DNA of 5,887 nucleotides from JBDSEG01 sp039920165 (GCA_039920165.1 JBDSEG010000330.1:1-5887); one strand, 5' to 3'. Shown: positions 1 to 5,538, counted from the stretch's first letter. Made by a program: numbers and translations. Notes: generated by a model from the letters alone, not told the origin.

Positions 1-439
1 CCATCGCATAGCTGCGCGCCATCGGCCCCGCGCTCGCGTTGCCCTGACCATCGACGCGTCCATGGCCGCCCGGTTGATCGTTCGGGCCGCCAGGCTTCAG
101 GCCCGCCAATGCCCTGATGGCCGATACGGGGCCGCCGTGGCCCGAGCCCGGCGATATCCCCACCGGCGCCGCATTCCCCTCGCGCGGCGCGAGGGCGATT
201 TCCAGGCGCACCGGCTTGCCCGCGATCTCGCTCAGGACGGCCTCGATCCGGCCCGCATACTGGTTGCGAATCCAGTCGAGCTTGAAGCGATTGGGAACGC
301 GCAAAGTTACCACCGCGCCGTCTTCGCCCTGGTCGGTCACCGAACCCGACGGCAACGGTCGGATCCAGGTATTGAATTGCTGTTCCGGCAGCTCTGCGGC
401 GAGTCGCTCGCAGCCGAGCTGCCAAAGGTCACCGGTCAT
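1..439 (-). CDS. dnaA: Chromosomal replication initiator DnaA, N-terminal part (cut off by window start)
   Basis: DnaA binds DnaA boxes at oriC, opens the duplex and loads the DnaB helicase. Only 146 codons are present; the AAA+ and DNA-binding domains lie beyond the left edge. Residues 1-85 read as domain I: the start LWQLGCERLAAELPEQQFN, then TWIRPL, and VPNRFKLDWIRNQYAGRI match the well-known DnaA N-terminal pattern (E. coli LWQQCLARLQDELP, WIRPL, APNRFVLDWVRDKY). Domain I mediates self-association and helicase contact. Residues from about 86 are Gly/Pro/Ala-rich and low complexity, as expected for the flexible domain II linker. The ATG at 439 gives the normal family N-terminus, and I found no in-frame upstream start as far as I read (about 50 bases). 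No strong Shine-Dalgarno is visible. The gene is divergent from rpmH, a classic arrangement near bacterial origins. A DnaA box upstream suggests autoregulation (inference). Confidence 0.97.
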   Translation of the reverse strand, partial: MTGDLWQLGCERLAAELPEQQFNTWIRPLPSGSVTDQGEDGAVVTLRVPNRFKLDWIRNQYAGRIEAVLSEIAGKPVRLEIALAPREGNAAPVGISPGSGHGGPVSAIRALAGLKPGGPNDQPGGHGRVDGQGNASAGPMARSYAM

Positions 440-448
440 GGAAGGCGT

Positions 449-457
449 TGTGGAAAA
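449..457 (-). promoter_or_regulatory. DnaA-box-like site in dnaA leader
   Basis: On the minus strand this reads TTTTCCACA, one mismatch from the TTATCCACA consensus. It lies 10 bases upstream of the dnaA start codon, inside the predicted dnaA leader. A second DnaA contact here would fit autorepression, but a single near-match could be chance. Confidence 0.4.
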
Positions 458-477
458 GTGCTGCGGAAGGGTCGCCG

Positions 478-483
478 ATTGTA
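478..483 (-). promoter_or_regulatory. Candidate -10 element of the dnaA promoter
   Basis: The minus strand reads TACAAT here, five of six matches to the sigma70 -10 consensus. Transcription would start about 30 bases before the dnaA ATG. No good -35 hexamer sits 16-18 bases upstream. The perfect DnaA box at 509-517 falls about where the -35 region or its upstream edge would be, which suits repression by DnaA-ATP. This is a candidate only. Confidence 0.35.
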
Positions 484-508
484 GTGGGCGGAACCGGCGA
501 ATCGAGGG

Positions 509-517
509 TTATCCACA
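509..517 (+). promoter_or_regulatory. Perfect-consensus DnaA box (TTATCCACA)
   Basis: The nine bases TTATCCACA match the strong E. coli-type DnaA box exactly and are followed by GA. The site lies between dnaA and rpmH, about 26 bases upstream of the proposed dnaA -10 element. It is the best DnaA site in the window and should bind DnaA for autoregulation, origin function or both. Confidence 0.8.
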
Positions 518-571
518 GATCGCGAGCCCCGGGTGATCCCCTGCGGCGCCAAGGCCCGTCCGTGTAACTCA

Positions 572-600
572 TTGACGCAGAAAGGCCTTTTCGGTCTAAT
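572..600 (+). promoter_or_regulatory. Sigma70-type promoter for the rpmH operon
   Basis: A -35 element TTGACG (572-577) and a -10 element TCTAAT (595-600) are separated by exactly 17 bases. Each hexamer matches five of six consensus positions. Predicted transcription start is near 607, leaving a leader of about 20 bases before the rpmH ATG. A GC-rich stretch (GCTCGG) follows the -10, which resembles the discriminator of growth-rate-regulated ribosomal promoters (inference). It probably drives rpmH, rnpA and at least part of the downstream cluster. Confidence 0.75.
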
Positions 601-627
601 GCTCGGTTTCCCGAAGCCAAGCGAATC

Positions 628-762
628 ATGAAACGTACCTACCAAGCCTCCAAAGTTCGCCGGGCTCGCACCCATGGCTTTCTGGTTCGCATGAAGACGC
701 GCGGTGGCCGCGCCGTCATCAATGCGCGCCGCGCCAAGGGCCGCAAGCGTCTGGCCGTTTGA
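628..762 (+). CDS. rpmH: Large ribosomal subunit protein bL34
   Basis: This 44-residue basic protein is a component of the 50S subunit that binds 23S rRNA. It starts MKRTYQASKVRRARTHGF and continues with LVRMKTRGGRAV and NARRAKGRKRLAV, which is the L34 signature along its whole length, at exactly the usual size for proteobacteria. Compared with E. coli, the stretch after MKRTYQ is ASKVRRAR instead of PSVLKRNR-type residues, an ordinary variation. The ATG is unambiguous, although the Shine-Dalgarno is weak. It is the first gene of the rightward cluster, 28 bases downstream of the predicted -10 element, with rnpA 49 bases behind it. It pairs with rnpA in most bacteria. Confidence 0.99.
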   Translation: MKRTYQASKVRRARTHGFLVRMKTRGGRAVINARRAKGRKRLAV

Positions 763-811
763 ACCTGCACCGGTCAGCGACTGCGCGGCCGGGCGGTGTG
801 GCGGGCTGGCA

Positions 812-1270
812 ATGCTCGCGCGTTTGACGCGGCCGGTCGATTTCGAACGCGTGCTCGGCACCCCCAGCCGCTCGCGCACGCCGCATTTCGCCTTGCACCA
901 CCTCGCCCAGACCCCGTCGAAGCGCATCCCAGCGGTCCGCTCGACCGAGTTATCAACAGATACGAACCGGTCCGGTGCGTGGCCTGTGGATGACATGCCG
1001 GTTTCGGTGCCGTTGCCGCCCGAAGCGCGCTGGTGGGGTGCCGTGGTTCCGAAGCGCCACGCGCGCCGTGCCGTCACGCGGACCTTGCTCAAGCGCCAGA
1101 TCCGAGTCGCCGCCGAGAGCGAAGGCCTGGCGCTGGCCGGCGGGTTATGGGTCGTGCGGCTGCGTGCACCGTTCGACCGCGCGGCCTTTCCGAGCGCGGC
1201 GTCGGATGCCCTCAAGGCGGCGGCGCGCACCGAGTTGCGTGCACTGCTGGTTCGCGCCGCGCGGACCTGA
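812..1270 (+). CDS. rnpA: Ribonuclease P protein component
   Basis: RnpA is the protein cofactor of RNase P, which trims 5' leaders from tRNA precursors together with the RnpB RNA. The 152-residue product has the basic RNR-type motif at 81-98 (KRHARRAVTRTLLKRQIR), preceded by the strand GAVVP and followed by GLWVVRLRAPFD, then a C-terminal helix (SDALKAAARTELRALL). The family's usual Asn in RNxxKR is Thr91 here. Family members are often near 120 residues; the excess lies in a 20-25 residue insert between HFALHH (25-30) and GAVVP (76-80), whose DNA contains two DnaA-box-like sites. ATG 812 is chosen because LTRPVDFERVL is a typical start region. The same frame is open upstream to 704, but that part overlaps rpmH and looks non-coding. 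The ribosome-binding site is weak. Confidence 0.95.
   Translation: MLARLTRPVDFERVLGTPSRSRTPHFALHHLAQTPSKRIPAVRSTELSTDTNRSGAWPVDDMPVSVPLPPEARWWGAVVPKRHARRAVTRTLLKRQIRVAAESEGLALAGGLWVVRLRAPFDRAAFPSAASDALKAAARTELRALLVRAART
950..958 (+). promoter_or_regulatory. DnaA-box-like site inside rnpA
   Basis: TTATCAACA differs from the DnaA box TTATCCACA at one base and is followed by GAT. It is read in frame as L47-S48-T49 of RnpA, with Leu encoded by TTA, a very rare codon in this GC-rich DNA. It lies in the RnpA insert, which looks poorly constrained as protein, so the DNA itself may be under selection. Confidence 0.45.
985..993 (-). promoter_or_regulatory. Second DnaA-box-like site inside rnpA, inverted
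   Basis: The minus strand reads TCATCCACA, one mismatch from TTATCCACA. It faces the site at 950-958, with 26 bases between them. In the rnpA frame it spans P58-V59-D60-D61. The pairing with the nearby site makes chance less likely than for either site alone, but binding is unproven. Confidence 0.4.
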
Positions 1271-1322
1271 CGCGCGCAGCCCGGGTCATCTGCGCAGCCG
1301 CTTCGCCTCGATCGCTTTCGCC

Positions 1323-1649
1323 GTGCGCCACGGGTTCCGCCGCCTGCCGCAACGCCTGCTGATCGGGGCGGTGCGCGGCTACCAGTTGCTTTTCAGCGTG
1401 TGGCTGGGCGGCAGTTGCCGCTTTGTGCCGACCTGTTCGGCCTATTCGCTGCAGGCGCTGCAACGCCATGGCGCCGCGGCGGGAAGTTACCTGACGCTGC
1501 GCCGGATCGCGCGCTGCCACCCCTGGTGTGCCGCGGGCGACGACCCGGTGCCCACTCACATGCCGCGCCTTTTTACGCTCGGGCGCACGGCGCCGCTCCC
1601 ACCCACCGGTTCGCCCGGCTCCCATCCCTTCGACCCGACCGCCTCATGA
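1323..1649 (+). CDS. yidD: Membrane protein insertion efficiency factor YidD
   Basis: YidD is a small inner-membrane-associated protein that helps YidC-dependent insertion of membrane proteins. The product has the family core: LLIGAVRGYQLLFSVWLGGS, then CRFVPTCSAYS with Cys32 and Cys38, an LTLRRIARCHPW block with Cys65, and DPVP at 74-77. An extra Cys69 sits where relatives often have a small or aromatic residue. With GTG 1323 the protein is 108 residues against about 85 in E. coli. The excess is a Pro/Gly/Ser-rich C-terminal tail after DPVP. The start is uncertain: no ATG lies near the core, GTG 1323 gives a normal-length N-terminus without a visible Shine-Dalgarno, and GTG 1239 would overlap rnpA. 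The stop overlaps the yidC ATG (ATGA), indicating translational coupling. Confidence 0.92.
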   Translation: MRHGFRRLPQRLLIGAVRGYQLLFSVWLGGSCRFVPTCSAYSLQALQRHGAAAGSYLTLRRIARCHPWCAAGDDPVPTHMPRLFTLGRTAPLPPTGSPGSHPFDPTAS

Positions 1650-3358
1650 CCGATATCCGCCGCACCCTGCTCTGGGTGGTTTTTTCCATGTCGCTGGTGC
1701 TGCTCTGGGACGCCTGGAACAAGCACTCCGGGCACCCTTCGATGTTCGGCCCGCCGCCGGCGCGTCCGGCCGCCTCGCCTGCCGCCGCGCCGCCCGGGGC
1801 GAGCGGCGGAATACCGGTTCCCACCCCCGGCGCGACGGTCTCGTCGGTGGCCGGATCGCCAGCGCCGACGGCGCCTGTCGCACCGTCGGCCGCCGCCCCC
1901 GCCGAACGGACCGTGATCACCACCGACCTGGTGCGCGCCACGCTCGACAGCAAGGGCGGCGACCTGATTCGCGTCGAGTTGCTCAAGCAGACCGACCAGA
2001 ACGACCACAGCCGCAACGTCGTGCTCCTCGACCAGTCGGCCGAGCGGCTGTATGTCGCGCAGACCGGCCTCGTGCCGCCGGCCGGTGGCGCTGGCCTGCC
2101 GAACCACCTCACGGCCATGACGCTGCTGCCGGGCGAGCGCAGCTTGAAGGACGGCGCCAACGCCATCGACGTGACTTTCGAATCGCCCGAGGTGAGCGGC
2201 GTGAAGCTGCGCAAGATCTACAGCTTCCGGCGCGGCGACTATGTCATCGGCGTGCGTCACGAGGTGGTCAACGTCTCGGCGGCGCCGGTCAGCCCGCGGC
2301 TGTATCTGCAACTGGTTCGCGACGGCAATGCGCCGGCCGGCGAATCGAGCTTCTATTTCACCTTCACCGGCCCCGCCATCTATTCCGATCTGCACAAATT
2401 CAGCAAGGTCGATTTCAAGACCATCGAGAAGCGCAAGGACGGCGAGAAGCTCGAACCCGAGATCACCACCGACAGCGGCTGGGTCGCGATGGTGCAGCAC
2501 TATTTCGCGTCGGCCTGGCTGCTCGACCGCGAAGGCGAGACGCCGCGCACGCGCGAGTTCTATACCGGCAAGGTCGGGCCCAACACCTACTCGGTGGGCA
2601 TGTTCGTTCCGCTCGGCAGCATTGCACCGGGTGCAACACAGGCGCTCGATGCGCGGCTGTTCATCGGCCCGCAGGAAGAGAACAAGCTCGCCGCGCTGGC
2701 GCCCGGGCTCGAGCTGGTGAAGGACTACGGCTGGTTCACGATCCTGTCCAAGCCGCTGTTCTGGCTGCTGACCCAGTTGCACCAACTGCTCGGCAACTGG
2801 GGCTGGGCCATTGTCGGTCTGGTCGTGATCCTGAAGATTGCGTTCTACTGGCTCAACGCCACCGCCTACCGCTCGATGGCCAAGATGAAGGCCATCAATC
2901 CGAAGATCATGGAGATGCGCGAGCGCATGAAAGACAAGCCGCAGCAGATGCAGCAGGAGATGATGCGCATCTACCGCGAAGAGAAGGTCAACCCGCTCGG
3001 CGGCTGCCTGCCGATCTTCGCGCAGATGCCGTTTTTCATCGCGCTGTACTGGGTGCTGCTGTCCAGCGTGGAGATGCGCAATACGCCGTGGATCGGCTGG
3101 ATCACCGACCTCTCGGCGAAGGACCCGTATTTCATCCTGCCGCTGCTGATGACGGCGACCAGCCTGTTCCAGACCTGGCTCAACCCGACCCCCGCCGACC
3201 CGGTGCAGGCCAAGATGATGTGGATCATGCCGCTCGTCTTCTCGATCATGTTCTTCTTCTTCCCGGCCGGCCTAGTGCTGTACTGGCTGACCAACAACAT
3301 CCTGTCGATCACCCAGCAGTACATCATCAACAAACAGCTCGGCGTGCTCGGCAAATAG
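1646..3358 (+). CDS. yidC: Membrane protein insertase YidC (Oxa1 family)
   Basis: YidC inserts and folds inner-membrane proteins, alone or with SecYEG. The 570-residue product has the Gram-negative form. A first membrane segment spans about residues 8-22. A Pro/Ala-rich linker follows at 35-87, then a periplasmic beta domain at about 90-345. The conserved insertase core has membrane segments near 367-405, 452-473, 494-512 and 527-560. The cytoplasmic C1 loop (SMAKMKAINPKIMEMRERMK), VNPLGGCLPIFAQMPFFIALY and FPAGLVLYWLTNN are hallmark stretches. The charged groove residue (Arg366 in E. coli) aligns with Lys397. ATG 1646 is chosen because it starts directly before the first membrane segment and overlaps the yidD stop in ATGA. 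Upstream sequence in this frame is the shadow of yidD. Length is slightly above the usual 540-560, explained by the linker. Confidence 0.99.
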   Translation: MTDIRRTLLWVVFSMSLVLLWDAWNKHSGHPSMFGPPPARPAASPAAAPPGASGGIPVPTPGATVSSVAGSPAPTAPVAPSAAAPAERTVITTDLVRATLDSKGGDLIRVELLKQTDQNDHSRNVVLLDQSAERLYVAQTGLVPPAGGAGLPNHLTAMTLLPGERSLKDGANAIDVTFESPEVSGVKLRKIYSFRRGDYVIGVRHEVVNVSAAPVSPRLYLQLVRDGNAPAGESSFYFTFTGPAIYSDLHKFSKVDFKTIEKRKDGEKLEPEITTDSGWVAMVQHYFASAWLLDREGETPRTREFYTGKVGPNTYSVGMFVPLGSIAPGATQALDARLFIGPQEENKLAALAPGLELVKDYGWFTILSKPLFWLLTQLHQLLGNWGWAIVGLVVILKIAFYWLNATAYRSMAKMKAINPKIMEMRERMKDKPQQMQQEMMRIYREEKVNPLGGCLPIFAQMPFFIALYWVLLSSVEMRNTPWIGWITDLSAKDPYFILPLLMTATSLFQTWLNPTPADPVQAKMMWIMPLVFSIMFFFFPAGLVLYWLTNNILSITQQYIINKQLGVLGK

Positions 3359-3359
3359 C

Positions 3360-3384
3360 CGCCCGGGCCGGGTTCAGCCGGGCG
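3360..3384 (+). other. Stem-loop in the yidC-mnmE gap
   Basis: CGCCCGG (3360-3366) pairs perfectly with CCGGGCG (3378-3384) around an 11-base loop. It fills most of the 31-base gap and has no T-tract, so it is not a standard terminator. The right arm includes the only purine-rich stretch (GGGCGAG) before the mnmE ATG, so it could limit ribosome access and couple mnmE translation to yidC. GC-rich DNA forms such stems easily. Confidence 0.3.
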
Positions 3385-3389
3385 AGCCC

Positions 3390-4772
3390 ATGCCGCCGCA
3401 CCCCCACGAACCGATCGTCGCGATCGCCACCGCCAGCGGGCGCGGTGCGGTCGGCATCGTGCGGGTGTCGGGGCGCAATCTGTCGGGCCTGATCGATCGC
3501 CTGTTCGGCCGGCCACTCGCGCCGCGCCATGCGAGCTACCTGCCGTTCGCTGCGGCGGACGGCACGCCGATCGACCGCGGCATCGCGATCCACTTTCCGG
3601 CTCCGCACTCGTACACCGGCGAAGATGTGCTCGAGCTGCAGGCGCACGGCGGGCCGGTCGTGCTGCAGCTGCTGCTCGCGCGCTGCCTCGAAGCGGGTGT
3701 CGAGTCGGGTCTGCGGCTGGCCGCGCCGGGCGAATTTACCGAGCGCGCCTTCCTGAACGACAAGATCGACCTGGCGCAGGCCGAAGCCGTCGCCGACCTG
3801 ATCGACGCCAGCACCGAAGCCGCCGCGCGCTCGGCTGCCCGTTCACTTGCCGGCGTGTTCTCGGTCGAGATCGAAGTGCTGCGCGAGCGGCTTGTCGCAC
3901 TGCGCATGCTGGTCGAGGCGACGCTCGACTTCCCCGAGGAGGAGATTGATTTTCTCGAACAGGCCGATGCGCGCGGCCGGCTCGCGGACGTGACGCGCAG
4001 CGTCGATGCGGCGTTGTCGCGCGCGCGCCAGGGCGCGCTGCTGCGCGAAGGCATGACGGTCGTGCTGGCCGGCCAGCCGAACGTCGGCAAGAGCTCGCTG
4101 CTCAATGCGCTGGCGGGCGCGGAGCTCGCCATCGTCACGCCGATTGCGGGCACCACGCGCGACAAGGTCGGGCAGACGATCCAGATCGACGGCGTACCGG
4201 TTCACGTGGTCGACACCGCAGGTCTGCGCGAGGCGCGCGACGAGGTCGAGCGCCTTGGCGTCGAGCGCAGCTGGCAGGCGATCGGGCAGGCCGATGCGGT
4301 GCTGTTCATCCACGACCTGACGCGGCTCGCCGAGCTCGACCACCAGGCCGGTGACCGCCATGTCGAAGCCGGCCTGCCGCTCGCCTTGCACGAAAGCGGG
4401 CGGCTGCTGCACGTCTACAACAAGCTCGATGCCGCGGCGCCGCCGCACCCGCTGCCGGCCGACGCAATCGCGCTGTCGGCGCGCACCGGCGCTGGCCTCG
4501 AAGCACTGCGCCAGCGCCTGCTCGAACTCGCGGGTTGGCAAGGGCAGGGCGAGGACATCTTCATCGCCCGCACCCGCCACGTCGAGGCGTTGCGCCGTAC
4601 CGCCGCGCATCTGCAAAGCGCCGCCGCACAGCTCGCGCTCGCGACCCCCGCGCTCGATCTGATGGCCGAGGACCTGCGCCTCGCCCACGACGCCCTTGCC
4701 GAGATCACGGGCGCCTTCACGCCCGACGATCTGCTGGGCGAAATCTTCAGCCGGTTCTGCATCGGGAAATGA
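3390..4772 (+). CDS. mnmE: tRNA uridine-5-carboxymethylaminomethyl modification GTPase MnmE
   Basis: MnmE (TrmE) works with MnmG to make cmnm5U at the wobble base of tRNAs, using a methylene-tetrahydrofolate-derived carbon. The 460-residue protein is full length (E. coli 454). Residues 1-118 form the folate-binding domain (IVAIATASGRGAVGIVRVSG; HSYTGEDVLELQAHGGP). A helical domain flanks the G domain on both sides. G-domain motifs are all present: GQPNVGKS at 228-235, TTRD at 255-258, DTAG at 275-278, NKLD at 344-347 and SAR at 363-365. The protein ends FCIGK, with the catalytic-type Cys457. ATG 3390 gives the normal N-terminus, with only a weak Shine-Dalgarno (GGGCGAG, spacing 5). It follows yidC by 31 bases and is probably cotranscribed with it. 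Confidence 0.99.
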   Translation: MPPHPHEPIVAIATASGRGAVGIVRVSGRNLSGLIDRLFGRPLAPRHASYLPFAAADGTPIDRGIAIHFPAPHSYTGEDVLELQAHGGPVVLQLLLARCLEAGVESGLRLAAPGEFTERAFLNDKIDLAQAEAVADLIDASTEAAARSAARSLAGVFSVEIEVLRERLVALRMLVEATLDFPEEEIDFLEQADARGRLADVTRSVDAALSRARQGALLREGMTVVLAGQPNVGKSSLLNALAGAELAIVTPIAGTTRDKVGQTIQIDGVPVHVVDTAGLREARDEVERLGVERSWQAIGQADAVLFIHDLTRLAELDHQAGDRHVEAGLPLALHESGRLLHVYNKLDAAAPPHPLPADAIALSARTGAGLEALRQRLLELAGWQGQGEDIFIARTRHVEALRRTAAHLQSAAAQLALATPALDLMAEDLRLAHDALAEITGAFTPDDLLGEIFSRFCIGK

Positions 4773-4795
4773 CTGCTGCCGCGCCGGTGTCGGTG

Positions 4796-4819
4796 GCACG
4801 CGGCTTGCCGCAAGCGTGC
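4796..4819 (+). terminator. Possible stem-loop after mnmE
   Basis: GCACGC (4796-4801) pairs with GCGTGC (4814-4819); inside, TTG pairs with CAA around a CCG loop, with a GGC bulge. It starts 24 bases after the mnmE stop. There is no T-run, so it may be a weak terminator, a 3'-end stabiliser or chance. No promoter is evident between it and the small ORF at 4868, so complete termination here would leave that ORF without an obvious promoter. Confidence 0.3.
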
Positions 4820-4856
4820 TCGACGGTGTCGCATCCCGCGCGCCGATGCAAATCGC

Positions 4857-4861
4857 AGGAG
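4857..4861 (+). promoter_or_regulatory. Shine-Dalgarno AGGAG of the 50-codon ORF
   Basis: AGGAG ends 6 bases before ATG 4868, an ideal spacing. It is the clearest ribosome-binding site in the window and is the main reason to accept the short ORF and to place its start at 4868 rather than further upstream in the same open frame. Confidence 0.7.
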
Positions 4862-4867
4862 CTTCAC

Positions 4868-5020
4868 ATGGCCAAGTCAGGACAAAAACCCGCCAAGGCG
4901 GACGTGGGCGGGCAGCGTTCGAAGGCGCCACCGCCGGCGCCGGCCACCGAGGAAGGCGTTGCGCCGGCCGGCAAGACGCTGCCGCCGTCGTCCGGCAAGT
5001 CGGGCGCGAAGAAGGGCTGA
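4868..5020 (+). CDS. Small basic Lys/Pro/Ala-rich protein, unknown function
   Basis: I do not recognise this 50-residue protein. It begins MAKSGQKPAKADVGGQRSKA, has a PPPAPATEEG stretch in the middle and ends SSGKSGAKKG. Lysines cluster at both ends (K3, K7, K10; K44, K48, K49). There is no Cys, Trp, Tyr, Phe, Ile or His, no membrane segment and no signal peptide, so it is probably disordered and cytoplasmic. Basic disordered tails like this can bind nucleic acid, but that is a guess. Support for the gene is the ideal AGGAG site and a terminator-like hairpin 5 bases after the stop. Against it are the low complexity and the long open frame expected in GC-rich DNA. It lies 95 bases after mnmE and may be read from the same transcript. 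Confidence 0.62.
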   Translation: MAKSGQKPAKADVGGQRSKAPPPAPATEEGVAPAGKTLPPSSGKSGAKKG

Positions 5021-5024
5021 TATT

Positions 5025-5043
5025 TCGCGGGCGGGGCCCGCGA
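5025..5043. terminator. Bidirectional hairpin terminator between convergent genes
   Basis: TCGCGGGC (5025-5032) and GCCCGCGA (5036-5043) form a perfect 8-bp GC-rich stem with a GGG loop. It sits within the 26 bases separating the stop of the small ORF (5020) from the stop of the minus-strand gene (5047). On the minus strand the stem is followed by AATA, a weak U-tract analogue; on the plus strand no T-run follows. The position strongly suggests it ends transcripts from both directions. Confidence 0.68.
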
Positions 5044-5046
5044 GCG

Positions 5047-5538
5047 TCATGCCGCGCGCCGGGGCGCCTCGACCTGTGGGGCCGCGCTGCGTGTCGGCGC
5101 GCCCCACGCTGGCGGGCGTTCGTTTCGCGGCCGCGCCATATTGGCCCACAGGCTTGAATGGGCGGATTCGCCCAGGCTCGCGCGGTAGAGATAGCCGAGT
5201 CGAACGATCTCGGCCCGGATCATCGGTACGAAGCCGATCCTGCCCCCGCGCCCATCGACCAGCAGCGCGTCCAGGCAGTCGAGCGTGGGCAACAGGTCTC
5301 CTCTCAGGGCGGCGATGCGGTTGACGATCCTCGGATAACGCGCTGCGAGCAACACCGGCCGCGCATGGGCGGGGATTCGTTCGAGCCAGCGCCGCGCGGA
5401 TTCGCCGAGCCTTGCGTCGCTTTCGCGCTCGGGGCTGCGCAGCGCGCTGAGCCACGCCATCGCAGGGACGGGTGCGTTGGTGCGCGCGTTCCGCGGGGCG
5501 CGGCGCACGCCGAACAGTCTCTTCAATGCATGCCACAT
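5047..5538 (-). CDS. Conserved-looking hypothetical protein, 163 residues
   Basis: I cannot assign a function. The N-terminus (MWHALKRLFGVRRAPRNART) is basic and amphipathic. Residues 55-114 look like a real folded core: IPAHARPVLLAARYPRIVNRIAALRGD, then a Leu-rich stretch with LLVDGRGGR at 92-100 and IGFVPMIRAEIVRLGYLY at 101-118. From memory, similar pieces (ARYPRIVNRIA; a Leu-Leu-Asp-x-Arg-Gly-Gly-Arg-x-Gly-Phe motif) occur in short unnamed betaproteobacterial proteins; I cannot confirm this here. The C-terminus after about 125 is Arg/Pro/Ala-rich and probably disordered. There is one Cys (88), no signal peptide and no membrane segment, so it is probably cytosolic. ATG 5538 is the first start, with no clear Shine-Dalgarno, so a later start is possible. 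It is transcribed alone, convergent with the mnmE side. A competing longer minus-strand frame (4877-5536) is Arg-rich shadow sequence. Confidence 0.78.
   Translation of the reverse strand: MWHALKRLFGVRRAPRNARTNAPVPAMAWLSALRSPERESDARLGESARRWLERIPAHARPVLLAARYPRIVNRIAALRGDLLPTLDCLDALLVDGRGGRIGFVPMIRAEIVRLGYLYRASLGESAHSSLWANMARPRNERPPAWGAPTRSAAPQVEAPRRAA

Larger units (their letters stand above)
440..627. other. dnaA-rpmH divergent intergenic region, candidate oriC / regulatory region
   Basis: This 188-base gap separates the divergent dnaA and rpmH starts. It contains a perfect DnaA box (509-517), a one-mismatch box (449-457, minus), a good rpmH promoter (572-600) and a weak dnaA -10 candidate (478-483, minus). 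In many proteobacteria the origin lies next to dnaA and often in this gap. However, I see no clear AT-rich unwinding element and only one perfect box, so it may be only the dnaA autoregulatory region, with the main origin on the other side of dnaA. Confidence 0.45.

Noticed and set aside
704..811. Upstream extension of rnpA overlapping rpmH, as in the nested rpmH/rnpA of Thermus
   Set aside because: The extension reads like an out-of-frame shadow of rpmH, and the RnpA family start fits ATG 812. GC-rich DNA gives long open frames by chance.
436..1230. Minus-strand 264-codon open frame opposite rpmH and rnpA
   Set aside because: Antisense shadow of two certain genes; no recognisable domain.
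1400..1645. Upstream extension of yidC to an ATG at 1400
   Set aside because: It is the shadow of yidD; ATG 1646 directly precedes the first membrane segment and forms the ATGA overlap.
1528..3492. Plus-strand 654-codon open frame over yidC
   Set aside because: Arg-rich out-of-frame shadow of yidC with no family pattern.
3843..4931. Minus-strand 362-codon open frame opposite mnmE
   Set aside because: Antisense shadow; composition mirrors mnmE codons and shows no motif.
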